In this document: one piece after another, positions 15,515 to 24,836 of the stretch
Numbering within the stretch: position 1 is the stretch's first letter
Layout: each line of letters opens with the position of its first letter
Assembly: GCA_902500805.1 (NCBI GenBank)
Contig: CABVSA010000012.1
Span: forward strand, 1-63,161
Source: an uncultured Nitrospira sp.
Lineage (GTDB): Bacteria > Nitrospirota > Nitrospiria > Nitrospirales > Nitrospiraceae
Direction of reading: 5' to 3'
DNA: 63,161 nt
Program-made: the position numbers and the translations under genes
Notes under the pieces: model-generated
What the model was told of the DNA's origin: nothing
The model's input: the letters and a program-made list of their open reading frames with translations, nothing else
Database searches by the model: none

Positions 15515-16290
15515 GAATCTCCTTCCTGACTATGCAGATCCTTCTCCCACAGGGATTCCACAATGCGCAGATCAGAGGAGGACCCTCCATCCATCGCCAT
15601 GGCCCGACGCACTGTAGGGAGCGTCTCTTTGAAACAGCGGCCAATGTCGTAGAGCGGCACCACGCCAAGACTCTTAAAGATCAAAATATGCCCCTTATCG
15701 GTCTCAGCCACGATCGTTTGGTAGGCATGCTTTCCTGAATCGCGGACACGGATCTTACCAGATTGGTCAAGCAACATCAGGGCCTGTGCCGCTTCTGCAT
15801 AGACGGGCTGAGCTTCATCGAACCGGTCAGAGGCCAAATCGAATACCCGCGCCTTCTTCAGGCCAGGAACAGCCGGCTCTGCCACAAACAACCCTTGCCA
15901 TACATTGTGGCGTCGGCTTCCCACCGAACGACCACCTTGGTACAGCAGACCAAGGTACGCGAAGTCGTCACGAAATAACCCCGCATTAAACACGAGCTGA
16001 TGGCCCGTTCGCTGTTGCCACTCCCAGATTTTTGGCGGCTGCGTGAACCCATCCTGAGCATAATGGTGAACGGAGAACCTCGTGCGCTCCGGATCGAGGT
16101 CCACGACCAACATGGTTGGCAAGGTGGGACAGGATTCCATCGGTTTCCAGACGGACACCATGAGACCATCGGAAAGGCGTTCCCAGGAAATATGCTGGGC
16201 AAAACAGAAGCCAGGCAGGAGCAGCACGGCCGAAACTGCGAGTCCGACCCATTGCACAATACTATATCGCCACTGGCACCTGCGGTTCAT
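15439..16290 (-). CDS. Secreted phosphodiester glycosidase family protein
   Basis: A 283-residue protein with an N-terminal signal peptide (hydrophobic core around 12-28, cleavage likely near CFAQ). It resembles the phosphodiester glycosidase family that includes the mammalian 'uncovering enzyme' NAGPA and bacterial DUF2233 proteins: FNAGLFRDDF, the central QTIVAETDKGH and the family motif AMAMDGGSSSDL at about residues 231-242. It probably cleaves a sugar from a phosphodiester in the periplasm; the substrate is unknown. Its end overlaps the start region of the lipoprotein gene downstream. Confidence 0.8.
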   Translation of the reverse strand: MNRRCQWRYSIVQWVGLAVSAVLLLPGFCFAQHISWERLSDGLMVSVWKPMESCPTLPTMLVVDLDPERTRFSVHHYAQDGFTQPPKIWEWQQRTGHQLVFNAGLFRDDFAYLGLLYQGGRSVGSRRHNVWQGLFVAEPAVPGLKKARVFDLASDRFDEAQPVYAEAAQALMLLDQSGKIRVRDSGKHAYQTIVAETDKGHILIFKSLGVVPLYDIGRCFKETLPTVRRAMAMDGGSSSDLRIVESLWEKDLHSQEGDSWKSLFSGSTNFHIPLPTVIGVSPR

Positions 16291-16340
16291 GAGCCCACCA
16301 CATCATCGACCGTGACCGGAAGCGGGTGTCCCACCTAGCA

Positions 16341-17972
16341 TTATGATGGACTGAACGTCTGAGGTTGCTCCGATCCCCCGGCGCCACATCCTGCGCGTAT
16401 CTGCCCCCTGGGTGTTCGGTCAAGGAGTTGCCGAATCACCCCAGCTAAAGCCTCAGGCGTGAACGGTTTCTGTAGATAGGCCATCGCTGTATCGCCGGCC
16501 ACGACTCCCAGATCGTCCTCATATCCTGAAATAAAGAGAATGTTCAATTCCGGTTTGATGACACGAAGATGTCGGGCCAGTTCCGTCCCGCTCATGCCCG
16601 GCATCACAAGGTCGGTCAGCAGCAGTTGGAGCTTCCCCATATAGGGGGTAGCGACCAGGCACGCTTCGATACCATTTCTTGCCTCAACGATTCGATATCC
16701 TAGTTTGCGCAGTTCATCTCGAATCAGTAGTCGCACGGCTTCATCATCCTCAACCAAGAGAATAGTTTCATGCCCTCTCATCGGCGTCGTACCAGAAGGC
16801 GCGTCGGTTGAGACGTCAATCTCTGTCATCATACGGGGAAAGTACACCTCGAAGCATGTCCCTTCACCAATCGTCGTGGTCACGTCCAATCCACCGTTAC
16901 CCTGGGTCACGATATCAAAAACGGTTGAGAGTCCCAATCCTGTTCCCTTCTCCTCATCCTTCGTCGTAAAGAACGGCTGGAACATCTGCGCTTGCACCTC
17001 GGGAGACATCCCACAACCCGTATCGGACACGGACAGTTTCACATACTCACCGGGCAACAAGTCCATCAGGTGATACCGTGGAGCTCGGTCAAGGTATGTC
17101 GACTGCAATTCGAGTGTCAGCCTGCCTCCATTCGGCATGGCATCCCTCGCATTTACGGCAAGATTCATCACGATCTGCTCGACCAACGCGGAATCCATTT
17201 TGATCCGAAGATCATCCTGACACAATCTCAGAGTCAATTGGATATCCTCACCGATCACTCGACGGAGCATGGATTCAAAACCATCAAGGAGGGTGTTCAG
17301 GCTGATGACCTTTGCCTCTGACGGTCGGTTTCGACTGAACATGAGTAATTGACGAATGAGCACCCTCGCTCGCTCGCCGGCATGTTGCATTTCTTGGATT
17401 TGCATTCTCAATGGGTGAGCCACATCGATCTCGTTGAGCACCACCTGGCTATGCCCCAGAATCACAGTCAGCAGATTGTTAAAATCGTGGGCCAGTCCCC
17501 CGGCAAGACGACCGACGGCTTCCAACTTCTGAATGTGGCGCAATTGCACTTGATGCTCGCGGAGGGCGTTCTCTGCTTCTCGTCGTGCGTCCTGTTCTTG
17601 TTGTTCTTTCAAGATCCGCCGTACCGCAGGAATCAAACGTCCCAATGCATCTTTTGGGATGATATCCGTCACCCCCCGATTCAATAGTTCAGTAATCAGC
17701 GGTTCGTGAAGGCATCTGGACACAAAGATGAACGGCACGTGAGAATCCGCTTTCTGCGCCAAGGTGAGAGCTCTGTCCCCGTCGCAGCCAGGCGTATGAA
17801 ATTCAGCCAGGATAAGATCCGGCCGATCTTCAGTAAGAGCTGCAGTAAATGACGGTTGAGTCTCCACACGATGGATGGCACACGCAATCCCCCCATCCGC
17901 CAATATCGTGCCGATACGTTCACCGTCATCACCGCAGGATTCAAGATGGACTATTCGTAGCGGAGTCTTCAT
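16341..17972 (-). CDS. Hybrid histidine kinase: pseudo-receiver, HisKA, HATPase, receiver
   Basis: A 543-residue soluble signalling protein. Residues 1-125 resemble a receiver domain, but the phospho-acceptor position reads LILAEFHTPG, with Glu where Asp is expected. Next comes a HisKA domain with H-box GLAHDFNNLLTVILGHSQ (about 157-174), then an ATPase domain (NLAVNARDAM, SDTGCGM, GTGLGLSTV). The C-terminal receiver is complete (LLLTDLVMPGMSG, about 455-467). It is the last gene of a three-gene signalling unit, seven bases after the response regulator gene. Confidence 0.9.
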   Translation of the reverse strand: MKTPLRIVHLESCGDDGERIGTILADGGIACAIHRVETQPSFTAALTEDRPDLILAEFHTPGCDGDRALTLAQKADSHVPFIFVSRCLHEPLITELLNRGVTDIIPKDALGRLIPAVRRILKEQQEQDARREAENALREHQVQLRHIQKLEAVGRLAGGLAHDFNNLLTVILGHSQVVLNEIDVAHPLRMQIQEMQHAGERARVLIRQLLMFSRNRPSEAKVISLNTLLDGFESMLRRVIGEDIQLTLRLCQDDLRIKMDSALVEQIVMNLAVNARDAMPNGGRLTLELQSTYLDRAPRYHLMDLLPGEYVKLSVSDTGCGMSPEVQAQMFQPFFTTKDEEKGTGLGLSTVFDIVTQGNGGLDVTTTIGEGTCFEVYFPRMMTEIDVSTDAPSGTTPMRGHETILLVEDDEAVRLLIRDELRKLGYRIVEARNGIEACLVATPYMGKLQLLLTDLVMPGMSGTELARHLRVIKPELNILFISGYEDDLGVVAGDTAMAYLQKPFTPEALAGVIRQLLDRTPRGQIRAGCGAGGSEQPQTFSPS

Positions 17973-17979
17973 GGAAAGA

Positions 17980-18435
17980 TTACTGATGGGAGCAGGCTCT
18001 TTCGGGAGGAGGCTCGTTGATCACACCCCAAAATACCCCTAACTCCTTGACCGCGGATAGAAACTGCTGAAATTCCACGGGCTTCACGACATAGGCGTTG
18101 GCGCCAAGTGTATAACTCTCGGCCAAATCTTTCTCTTCGCGAGATGACGTCAACATCACGACGGGAATGGCTCGCAAATTGGTGTCCGCTTTGATGGTGC
18201 GCAAGACCTCAAGCCCATTGACCTTTGGCATCTTCAGGTCAAGAAACACCACTGCGGGATTCTCTTTCAATCGTGTCTTGAACGGTCCCCGACAGTACAA
18301 ATAGTCCAACACTTCGGCACCGTCGTGACACAGGACAACTTTATCGGATATATGCTCTTCCTCCATTGCAGCCAGCGCAAGTTCCGCATCACGAGGATTG
18401 TCTTCGGCGAGCACAATCGGCTTGGCGAGCGTCAT
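17980..18435 (-). CDS. Single-domain response regulator (Rcp1-like)
   Basis: A 151-residue receiver domain without an output domain. The acidic pair is AEDN, the phospho-acceptor is in VVFLDLKMPKVNG (about residue 65), and the Thr/Lys positions are VVMLTSS and VVKPVEF. The length and the LCHDGAEVLDYLYCRGPF segment are typical of Rcp1-type regulators that pair with phytochrome-like kinases. Its start overlaps the kinase stop by four bases, so it is coupled to the upstream CHASE3 kinase. Confidence 0.92.
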   Translation of the reverse strand: MTLAKPIVLAEDNPRDAELALAAMEEEHISDKVVLCHDGAEVLDYLYCRGPFKTRLKENPAVVFLDLKMPKVNGLEVLRTIKADTNLRAIPVVMLTSSREEKDLAESYTLGANAYVVKPVEFQQFLSAVKELGVFWGVINEPPPERACSHQ

Positions 18436-19922
18436 ACTTGGATCCCCCCTCTGGGCAGTGCAACATAAAAGGTTGCGCCCTTATCCGGCATACCATCGGC
18501 CCATGTCCGACCTCCATGACGATGAACGATCCGACGAACATTGGCAAGTCCGATCCCCGTTCCTTCAAACTCGTCAGCCCGGTGCAGCCGCTGAAACACT
18601 CCAAACAATTTTGGAGCATACTGCATATCGAACCCCACACCGTTGTCACGGACATAGACAACCACCTCATCAGAACTGGGAGGTTCCACTCCAATCTCAA
18701 TGGAGGCCATCGGCTTGGTGCTCGTAAACTTCAGCGCATTGGTGAGTAAATTCATGAACACCTGTCGAAGCATGGAAGGATCGCCCTTCACCTCAGGTAG
18801 TGACGCGATTGTCCATGATATCTGACGCCCGTGCAAGTCAAGGCGCAGATCCGACAGAATGCTCTTGATCAGCTGATCCATGTTCACGGTCGTCTGCAGC
18901 ATGTCTTGGCGACCCATGCGAGAGAACACCAGCAGATCATCAATCAGTTGGCCCATCTGCTTTGCCGCATCGGAAATTGTCTGTAAATAGCGGGCGGCTT
19001 TCTCATTCAGCGATTGATCCACGGTTTTGCGCAGGAGGGCGGCATAGCCGTCAATGTGTCGCAATGGCGCACGAAGATCATGAGACACCGAATAGCTGAA
19101 TGCTTCTAGTTCCTTATTGGCAGCCTCAAGGAGTTCTCCTCGGTGTTGTAGCTCACCGGCCACACGGCGGCGCTCGGTGATATCATGGCGAATCAGGTAG
19201 TAGACCGATGCGAGCAGCACCAGCTGTAAACCGGCACCGACGGCTAACAGCATGATCGTATGGCGTGTATTTGCGGCGGATTCGATGACCCGCCGATTCA
19301 GTGCTTGTCGTTCATACACATCCATCTCACTGATAATCTGATGAATCCCGTCGAGTTCGCGCCTGCCAGCTCCCTCCAATGCCATTTTCCTGACGGATTG
19401 GATGCCGCGTTCCTGAACGTGAGTGATCGCCTTTGACTCGACGCTTACCTGACGTTCCATCAACCGATTAAGCTCTCCGGCACGCCGCTGTTGCTCGGGC
19501 GAATCCTGGGTCAATTCATTGAGATAGGTCGTGAAGGTAGGTTTCTGAGCGATCACCCGCTTATAGGCCTCAAGATAGGCCTGTTCACCCGTGACAAGAT
19601 ACCGTCGATGCGTACCTTCAGCCTCACCCATCGCAGCGTCAATGCTGCCGAGCAGTTGGATCAACGCATGACTTCGACCGTCGAGCCCATTGTTTCGCAG
19701 CAAACCGTTGGTATTATGATACGAGATCGCACTGATGATGAGAATTCCCACAAACACGAGGCTGAATCCTGTCAGAACTCGTTGTTCGATCGTCAGCGTC
19801 TGAAACCACCGGATGATACGCTGAGAAGGAGCGGTTATCGCTGGAGTCGAACCGACTGGAAGTTTGCCCACGTCATCATGCAGAGAGGGGGCTTGGGCCT
19901 GATGGTTGGTGGCTGATTCCAT
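18432..19922 (-). CDS. Membrane sensor histidine kinase with CHASE3 domain
   Basis: About 496 residues. A transmembrane helix near residues 48-68 is followed by a ~130-residue CHASE3 sensor (motif THRRYLVTGEQAYLEAYKR) and a second helix. Then come HisKA (SYSVSHDLRAPLRHIDGYA) and an ATPase domain (MNLLTNALKF, VRDNGVGFD, GTGIGLANVRR). The kinase core resembles that of phytochrome-type kinases that use Rcp1-like partners, in line with its four-base overlap with the regulator gene. The frame has a TTG start at 19934; the ATG at 19922 is preferred. No nuo-cluster terminator is seen upstream. Confidence 0.9.
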   Translation of the reverse strand: MESATNHQAQAPSLHDDVGKLPVGSTPAITAPSQRIIRWFQTLTIEQRVLTGFSLVFVGILIISAISYHNTNGLLRNNGLDGRSHALIQLLGSIDAAMGEAEGTHRRYLVTGEQAYLEAYKRVIAQKPTFTTYLNELTQDSPEQQRRAGELNRLMERQVSVESKAITHVQERGIQSVRKMALEGAGRRELDGIHQIISEMDVYERQALNRRVIESAANTRHTIMLLAVGAGLQLVLLASVYYLIRHDITERRRVAGELQHRGELLEAANKELEAFSYSVSHDLRAPLRHIDGYAALLRKTVDQSLNEKAARYLQTISDAAKQMGQLIDDLLVFSRMGRQDMLQTTVNMDQLIKSILSDLRLDLHGRQISWTIASLPEVKGDPSMLRQVFMNLLTNALKFTSTKPMASIEIGVEPPSSDEVVVYVRDNGVGFDMQYAPKLFGVFQRLHRADEFEGTGIGLANVRRIVHRHGGRTWADGMPDKGATFYVALPRGGIQV

Positions 19923-20040
19923 AGATCTGGACAACCCGCACCAGACACACTGATCACGCGAGAGTCACCTGCGGAGAGACGAGACGATTCGTTTCTCAAA
20001 CTGAATTGTAGCAGAACTGTGTAGATGGAAAAGCAGAAAC

Positions 20041-21537
20041 CTAACTGCCGATCAAAACAGTCGGAGGGGTGATCGTGGCAGCCGGAGTCACAAAATTCGC
20101 GAACATCAATGTTGCCGCAACTACCCAATCCGTAAACGGTTGGGGATAGATTCCGATCACCAGAGTCCCGGCGAGACCGACATAAATCACCGCCTTCATA
20201 GGTCCTCTAATCGAAATGGGAGACGGATCAATGGGCTCATTGATGTACATTTGCTTCACCACGATGAGGTAGTAGTACATCGAAATGACGATATTGATCA
20301 GCCCGACGGTGATCAACGTATACAGCCCTTCTTTGATCGCCGCAATAAAGATGTAGAGCTTCCCGATAAACCCGGCAAGCGGGGGGACCCCGGCAAGGGA
20401 GAGGAGGAACAGTAACATCGAAAAGGCAAGGAATGGCGAACGGCGCCCTAGACCACGGTAGTCTTCGATCTCATCCCTTCCAATGGCCTGACTCACGGCA
20501 ATGACTACAGCAAAAGCCCCGAGGTTGGCGAACAGATACGCCAGGAGGTAGAAGAGAATCGCGTCATTTCCCATCTTGGTTCCGGCGGCAAGACCAATGA
20601 GGAGATTTCCGATCTGTGCGATACCGGAATAAGCCAGGAGCCGTTTGATATTTCGCTGCGCAATGGCCACGATATTGCCGTAGGTCATAGACACAATGGA
20701 CACGGCAACGATCAAGTAGATCCAGGTCGGCTTGAACGTCCCTAATGCGACGATAAAAATCCTGAGCAAGATGGCCAGAGCCGCACCCTTCGGAGCAATG
20801 GACAAAAAAGCCGTGACCGGTGTGGGAGCACCATGGTAGGTATCCGGAATCCAAGAATGGAAGGGGACGGCCCCGATCTTAAATCCCAATGCGGCAAAGA
20901 TCAGCAGAAAGCCGATGATTAAACCAGGTGTCGCTTGAGCAGAAGCCATGTCCGAAAACACGAGTTTCCCGGTTTCCCCGTACACCAAACTAATGCCATA
21001 GGCAAAGAGACCTGCGGCGAACACACCAAGGATGAAAAACTTAAGACCAGCTTCATTCGAGGCTAAATCGTTCCGGAGATACGCCACCAAGATATAAAAC
21101 CCGAGCGTCGAGAACTCCAAACTGACGAACACCGACAGCAGATCGTTGGCTGACGCCATGAACATCATACCGAGCGCCGACATGACGACCAGCGCATAAT
21201 ATTCCCCACGGAACAGCGTAAACCGGTCGACGTACTCGATCGACGCTAGGATCACCAGGACCGTAGAGCCTAGGATGAATATCTTGAAAAAGATCGCCAT
21301 CCGGTCGAGCACAAACATGTTGCCGAACAGCGTCCCGGACACCTGATTCACGTCAAACCACGCTAAACAGCCAAGAGTCACCAGCAGCCCACCGACACTC
21401 AAATAGGCCAATCGCTCTTTGGGCAGTCGAGGTGAAACAAAGTCGACAGTGATCACCACACAAAGCCAGCAAGTCAGGAAGATCTCCGGCAACAAGAGAA
21501 GCAAATCAGAGAAGGACAGGTTGAGCACAAAGTTCAT
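20041..21537 (-). CDS. nuoN: NADH-quinone oxidoreductase subunit N
   Basis: A 498-residue antiporter-like proton-pumping subunit of complex I, with about 14 membrane helices. Conserved features are LEFSTLGFYIL (the helix 5 glutamate), VPFHSWIPDTYHGAPTPVTAFLS, and LAYSGIAQIGNLLIG. It is the last gene of the nuo cluster; its start overlaps the stop of the second nuoM by four bases (ATGA). Confidence 0.95.
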   Translation of the reverse strand: MNFVLNLSFSDLLLLLPEIFLTCWLCVVITVDFVSPRLPKERLAYLSVGGLLVTLGCLAWFDVNQVSGTLFGNMFVLDRMAIFFKIFILGSTVLVILASIEYVDRFTLFRGEYYALVVMSALGMMFMASANDLLSVFVSLEFSTLGFYILVAYLRNDLASNEAGLKFFILGVFAAGLFAYGISLVYGETGKLVFSDMASAQATPGLIIGFLLIFAALGFKIGAVPFHSWIPDTYHGAPTPVTAFLSIAPKGAALAILLRIFIVALGTFKPTWIYLIVAVSIVSMTYGNIVAIAQRNIKRLLAYSGIAQIGNLLIGLAAGTKMGNDAILFYLLAYLFANLGAFAVVIAVSQAIGRDEIEDYRGLGRRSPFLAFSMLLFLLSLAGVPPLAGFIGKLYIFIAAIKEGLYTLITVGLINIVISMYYYLIVVKQMYINEPIDPSPISIRGPMKAVIYVGLAGTLVIGIYPQPFTDWVVAATLMFANFVTPAATITPPTVLIGS

Positions 21538-23243
21538 TCTTGCCCTCCCCGAGAAGCTTCCGATACTTGCGCGATAGGCTTGTTTGAGACCATGGGAATA
21601 GCAGGCGGCTGCGTGATTTCGGCTGCAGCCTTCACGCTTCTTGACCCTTCATCGCTCTCAGCGACAGGGACCACGTGTGTAATCCGCGCAATCAGAGGGT
21701 CCACACCGGACCGGACCACCTCGTACAGATGCATGGGGAAAATACCAAATCCGATGCTGATGGTGATCATCATCAGGAGCGGCAATCGATCCACCGTACC
21801 GACGGCGTCATGCGCATGGCTGTATTTTTGATTCATCGGCCCATAGAACAACCCTCTCATCATTTTAAAGAGGTAGGCAAGGGTCAACACGATACCCAGC
21901 ATGGCCACGATTACTTGAAGGGGGTACTTGTTCCAACTTCCGACGACGATCATGATTTCCGCCACAAAATTGACGGTGCCGGGCATGCCGATCGACGCCA
22001 TACACCCGACAATAAAGCAGCCAGAAATGAACGGCATCTTATTGGAGAGCCCTCCGAGCGATGGAATGTCACGAGTATGCGTTTGGTCATAGACCCATCC
22101 GGCCATCGCGAACAGCATCCCGGTGGCCATCGCGTGCGCAAACATATAGATGACGGCTCCGCTCAGGCTGATGTAATTCAAGGCCGCCATCCCGAGGAAC
22201 ACATACCCCATGTGGCTTGAGCTTGAATACCCGATCACATACTTCGTATCTTTCGCATAAAACGCCACGAAACCGCCGTAGATAATGCTGAACATGCACA
22301 ACACCGCGGCGATCGGCATCAGCTCCCTGGTGGTCTCAGGCAGAATTTCAAAGGCCACCCGAATAATCGAAAAGTGTCCAAGTTTCATCAGCACACCGGC
22401 ATGCAGCATGCTCGTCGCGGCAGGAGCCGCCGCATGGCCGACCGGCGACCACGAGTGCAACGGCCAGATGGGAGCAATCGATGCAAACCCAAAAAACACC
22501 AGGATCCAGATAATCTTGTCGAGCGTCGTCCCGAGCACCGGAATATTCATGAGGTTGGCGTGTTCTCGAAGCACCAAGATATCGAAGGTGTTCAGTCCTG
22601 AAAACTTATAGATGAGCAAGATCCCCATGAGCGCAGCCACGGCAAAGGCAGAGAGGAACAGAACCAGCTTCATCGCAGCGTACTCTTTGCTGTTCGATCC
22701 AAAATTAAAAATAAATCCGACCGAATCTCTCCGCTTCAACCCTTCGGAGTCGGTCATCTCCAAATATTTCTTGGTATGACTCCCCCACATACCCAAAAGC
22801 AAATACATCGGAATAACTGACATTTCGTAGAAGAAATAGAGGAAAAAGAGGTCGAGTGACATAAACACGCCAATGGTGGCAGCTGCCAAGATCAGCAACC
22901 AGATATAGAACTCCTTCGCCCGATCCTTGATGTGCCAGGACACGAATATCCCGGCGAACAGGAGGATGGAAGAAGCCAGCACCAGTGGGGTCCCGATCCC
23001 GTCGACCCCCAGATACAACGCAATACCCAATTCCTTCGACCAAGCAAACTTTTGGACAAACTGAAATCCACCTTGGACTGTATCGTACCCGTAGAAGATG
23101 TAGAGCGAAGCGACTAGCGAGACAAACGCCACGCTCGCGGCAATCCCACGCACAAGCGTAGGCTGTCGATTAGACACGAAAATCAACGCCAGCGCTCCTG
23201 CGAATGGAGCGAAAAGGATGTAGAGGAGTGCGTACTCTCCCAT
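21534..23243 (-). CDS. nuoM: NADH-quinone oxidoreductase subunit M, second copy (M2)
   Basis: A 569-residue NuoM-type antiporter-like subunit. The conserved glutamate of helix 5 lies in YEMSVIPMYLLLG. The loop region before helix 6 has an insertion of about 20 residues (TDSEGLKRRDSVGFIFNFG) compared with the first NuoM. The helix 7-8 region reads HSWSPVGHAAAPAATSML, departing from the usual FHTWLPDAH, and the C-terminus has an extra ~60-residue hydrophilic tail. Both features set M2 apart from the upstream copy. Two NuoM genes in tandem define the '2M' type of complex I, thought to pump more protons per electron pair. Confidence 0.93.
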   Translation of the reverse strand: MGEYALLYILFAPFAGALALIFVSNRQPTLVRGIAASVAFVSLVASLYIFYGYDTVQGGFQFVQKFAWSKELGIALYLGVDGIGTPLVLASSILLFAGIFVSWHIKDRAKEFYIWLLILAAATIGVFMSLDLFFLYFFYEMSVIPMYLLLGMWGSHTKKYLEMTDSEGLKRRDSVGFIFNFGSNSKEYAAMKLVLFLSAFAVAALMGILLIYKFSGLNTFDILVLREHANLMNIPVLGTTLDKIIWILVFFGFASIAPIWPLHSWSPVGHAAAPAATSMLHAGVLMKLGHFSIIRVAFEILPETTRELMPIAAVLCMFSIIYGGFVAFYAKDTKYVIGYSSSSHMGYVFLGMAALNYISLSGAVIYMFAHAMATGMLFAMAGWVYDQTHTRDIPSLGGLSNKMPFISGCFIVGCMASIGMPGTVNFVAEIMIVVGSWNKYPLQVIVAMLGIVLTLAYLFKMMRGLFYGPMNQKYSHAHDAVGTVDRLPLLMMITISIGFGIFPMHLYEVVRSGVDPLIARITHVVPVAESDEGSRSVKAAAEITQPPAIPMVSNKPIAQVSEASRGGQE

Positions 23244-23254
23244 TGCGAAACCTG

Positions 23255-24811
23255 TTACCTTCTTTCTGTCATACCGTCATGGAGTGCAGCGGTCTTCTCG
23301 TGGTGCAGGCGATCAACCAGCGCTTGAACTGAACCGTTCATGATCCGCAAGAAGGGGGATGGATAGAGTCCAATCCACAGAATCATGATCGACAGCGACA
23401 CCGCAATAATCATCTCTCTCAGTTGCAAATCACTCATCGTGCTCTTGACGGCGCTGCCGAGTGGACCCAGCATCGATCGTTCGTAATACCAGAGAAAATA
23501 GGCCGCACCAAAAATCACCCCGAGTACGGCAATTGATCCGACCCACCATTTGGCCTCGAACGCGCCTAACAGAATAAGAAACTCGCCGACGAACCCGTTG
23601 GTGCCCGGCAGTCCAATCGACGCCAACCCGATAATCAAAAAGAAGGTCGCAAGCAGCGGCACTTGTCTTGCCATTCCTCCGAACGCCGCCAATTGGGTCG
23701 TCTGCTGACGAGAATACAGAAATCCCGCAATAAAGAAGAGGCCGGCAGTACTGAACCCCAGATTGATCATCGTCAGCAAACTGCCTTGCAAACCTTGATA
23801 ATTCAAAGCAAATAACCCCACCACGACAAACCCGAGATGGCTGACGCTGCTGTAGGCAAGTAGGCGTCTGAAATCAGACTGAACCAACGCCATCCACGCG
23901 CCATAGAGAATCGCGCAGAGCCCCAATACCACCACGACCATCACAACAGTGTCACTCTTCGAAGCATCCGGCAGCAGTGGAATGCTGAAACGGATGAAGC
24001 CAAAGGTCCCGAGTTTGAGGCCCGCCAAGACAACGGCCATTCCGATGGGGCCCTCTAAGAGCGCATCAGGCAGCCAGGTGTGGAATGGAAATACCGGAGC
24101 CTTGAACGCAAATCCGAGAAACATCAACCAAAAGATAAGGATCTGTTGACCGATGGGAATCGGGACCGTGAGTAGCTCAAGCAGATCGAACGAGTACGCA
24201 TGATCACTATGATGGAGAGACGCCCATTGGTGGTAATTGATGTCCAGCAGCGCGATTCCCACGAGCATAAACACACTGCCTAAGAGCGTATAAATGACGA
24301 ACTTCAGTGCGGCATAATGGCGTTCGGCTCCCCCACCCCACAGCTTGATCATAAAATAGCTGGGAATCAGCATCAGCTCCCAGAACACAAAGAACAGGAT
24401 CAAGTCCAACGACAAAAATACCCCCATGGTCGTCGTTTCAAGCGCGAGGAGGCACATCATGTAGAGTTTGACTTGATGTCGGATCGTGTCCCACGAATAG
24501 ACCACGACCAGGACGGTCAGAAATGCCGTCAGACCGACGAACAATACACTGATCCCATCGACCGCCAGGTGATAACTGATCCCCAATGCAGGGATCCATT
24601 GCACCCGCTCGGCGAACTGCATGGCGGCCGACTCGGGGACAAATCGGAGGAGGACAAAAACCGACAGAGCAAGCTCCACCAACGCAATGGTGAGGGTTGA
24701 GCTTCGGACCGTGTCTTCATCGTCCACAAACCAGAGCACGATGGCGCCGACAACGGGCAGAAAGAGGATACAAGATAGAATTGGAAAAACAGCAGTAAGC
24801 TCTTCGAGCAT
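23255..24811 (-). CDS. nuoM: NADH-quinone oxidoreductase subunit M, first copy (M1)
   Basis: A 518-residue NuoM-type subunit with the normal layout: FWELMLIPSYFMI (helix 5 Glu), VFPFHTWLPDALLEGPIG (helix 7 region), and LAYSSVSHLGFVVVG. It lies 25 bases after nuoL and 11 bases before the second nuoM. This copy looks closer to ordinary bacterial NuoM than M2 does. Confidence 0.94.
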   Translation of the reverse strand: MLEELTAVFPILSCILFLPVVGAIVLWFVDDEDTVRSSTLTIALVELALSVFVLLRFVPESAAMQFAERVQWIPALGISYHLAVDGISVLFVGLTAFLTVLVVVYSWDTIRHQVKLYMMCLLALETTTMGVFLSLDLILFFVFWELMLIPSYFMIKLWGGGAERHYAALKFVIYTLLGSVFMLVGIALLDINYHQWASLHHSDHAYSFDLLELLTVPIPIGQQILIFWLMFLGFAFKAPVFPFHTWLPDALLEGPIGMAVVLAGLKLGTFGFIRFSIPLLPDASKSDTVVMVVVVLGLCAILYGAWMALVQSDFRRLLAYSSVSHLGFVVVGLFALNYQGLQGSLLTMINLGFSTAGLFFIAGFLYSRQQTTQLAAFGGMARQVPLLATFFLIIGLASIGLPGTNGFVGEFLILLGAFEAKWWVGSIAVLGVIFGAAYFLWYYERSMLGPLGSAVKSTMSDLQLREMIIAVSLSIMILWIGLYPSPFLRIMNGSVQALVDRLHHEKTAALHDGMTERR

Positions 24812-24836
24812 GATGACCGTTGGTTTCGGCTATGAC

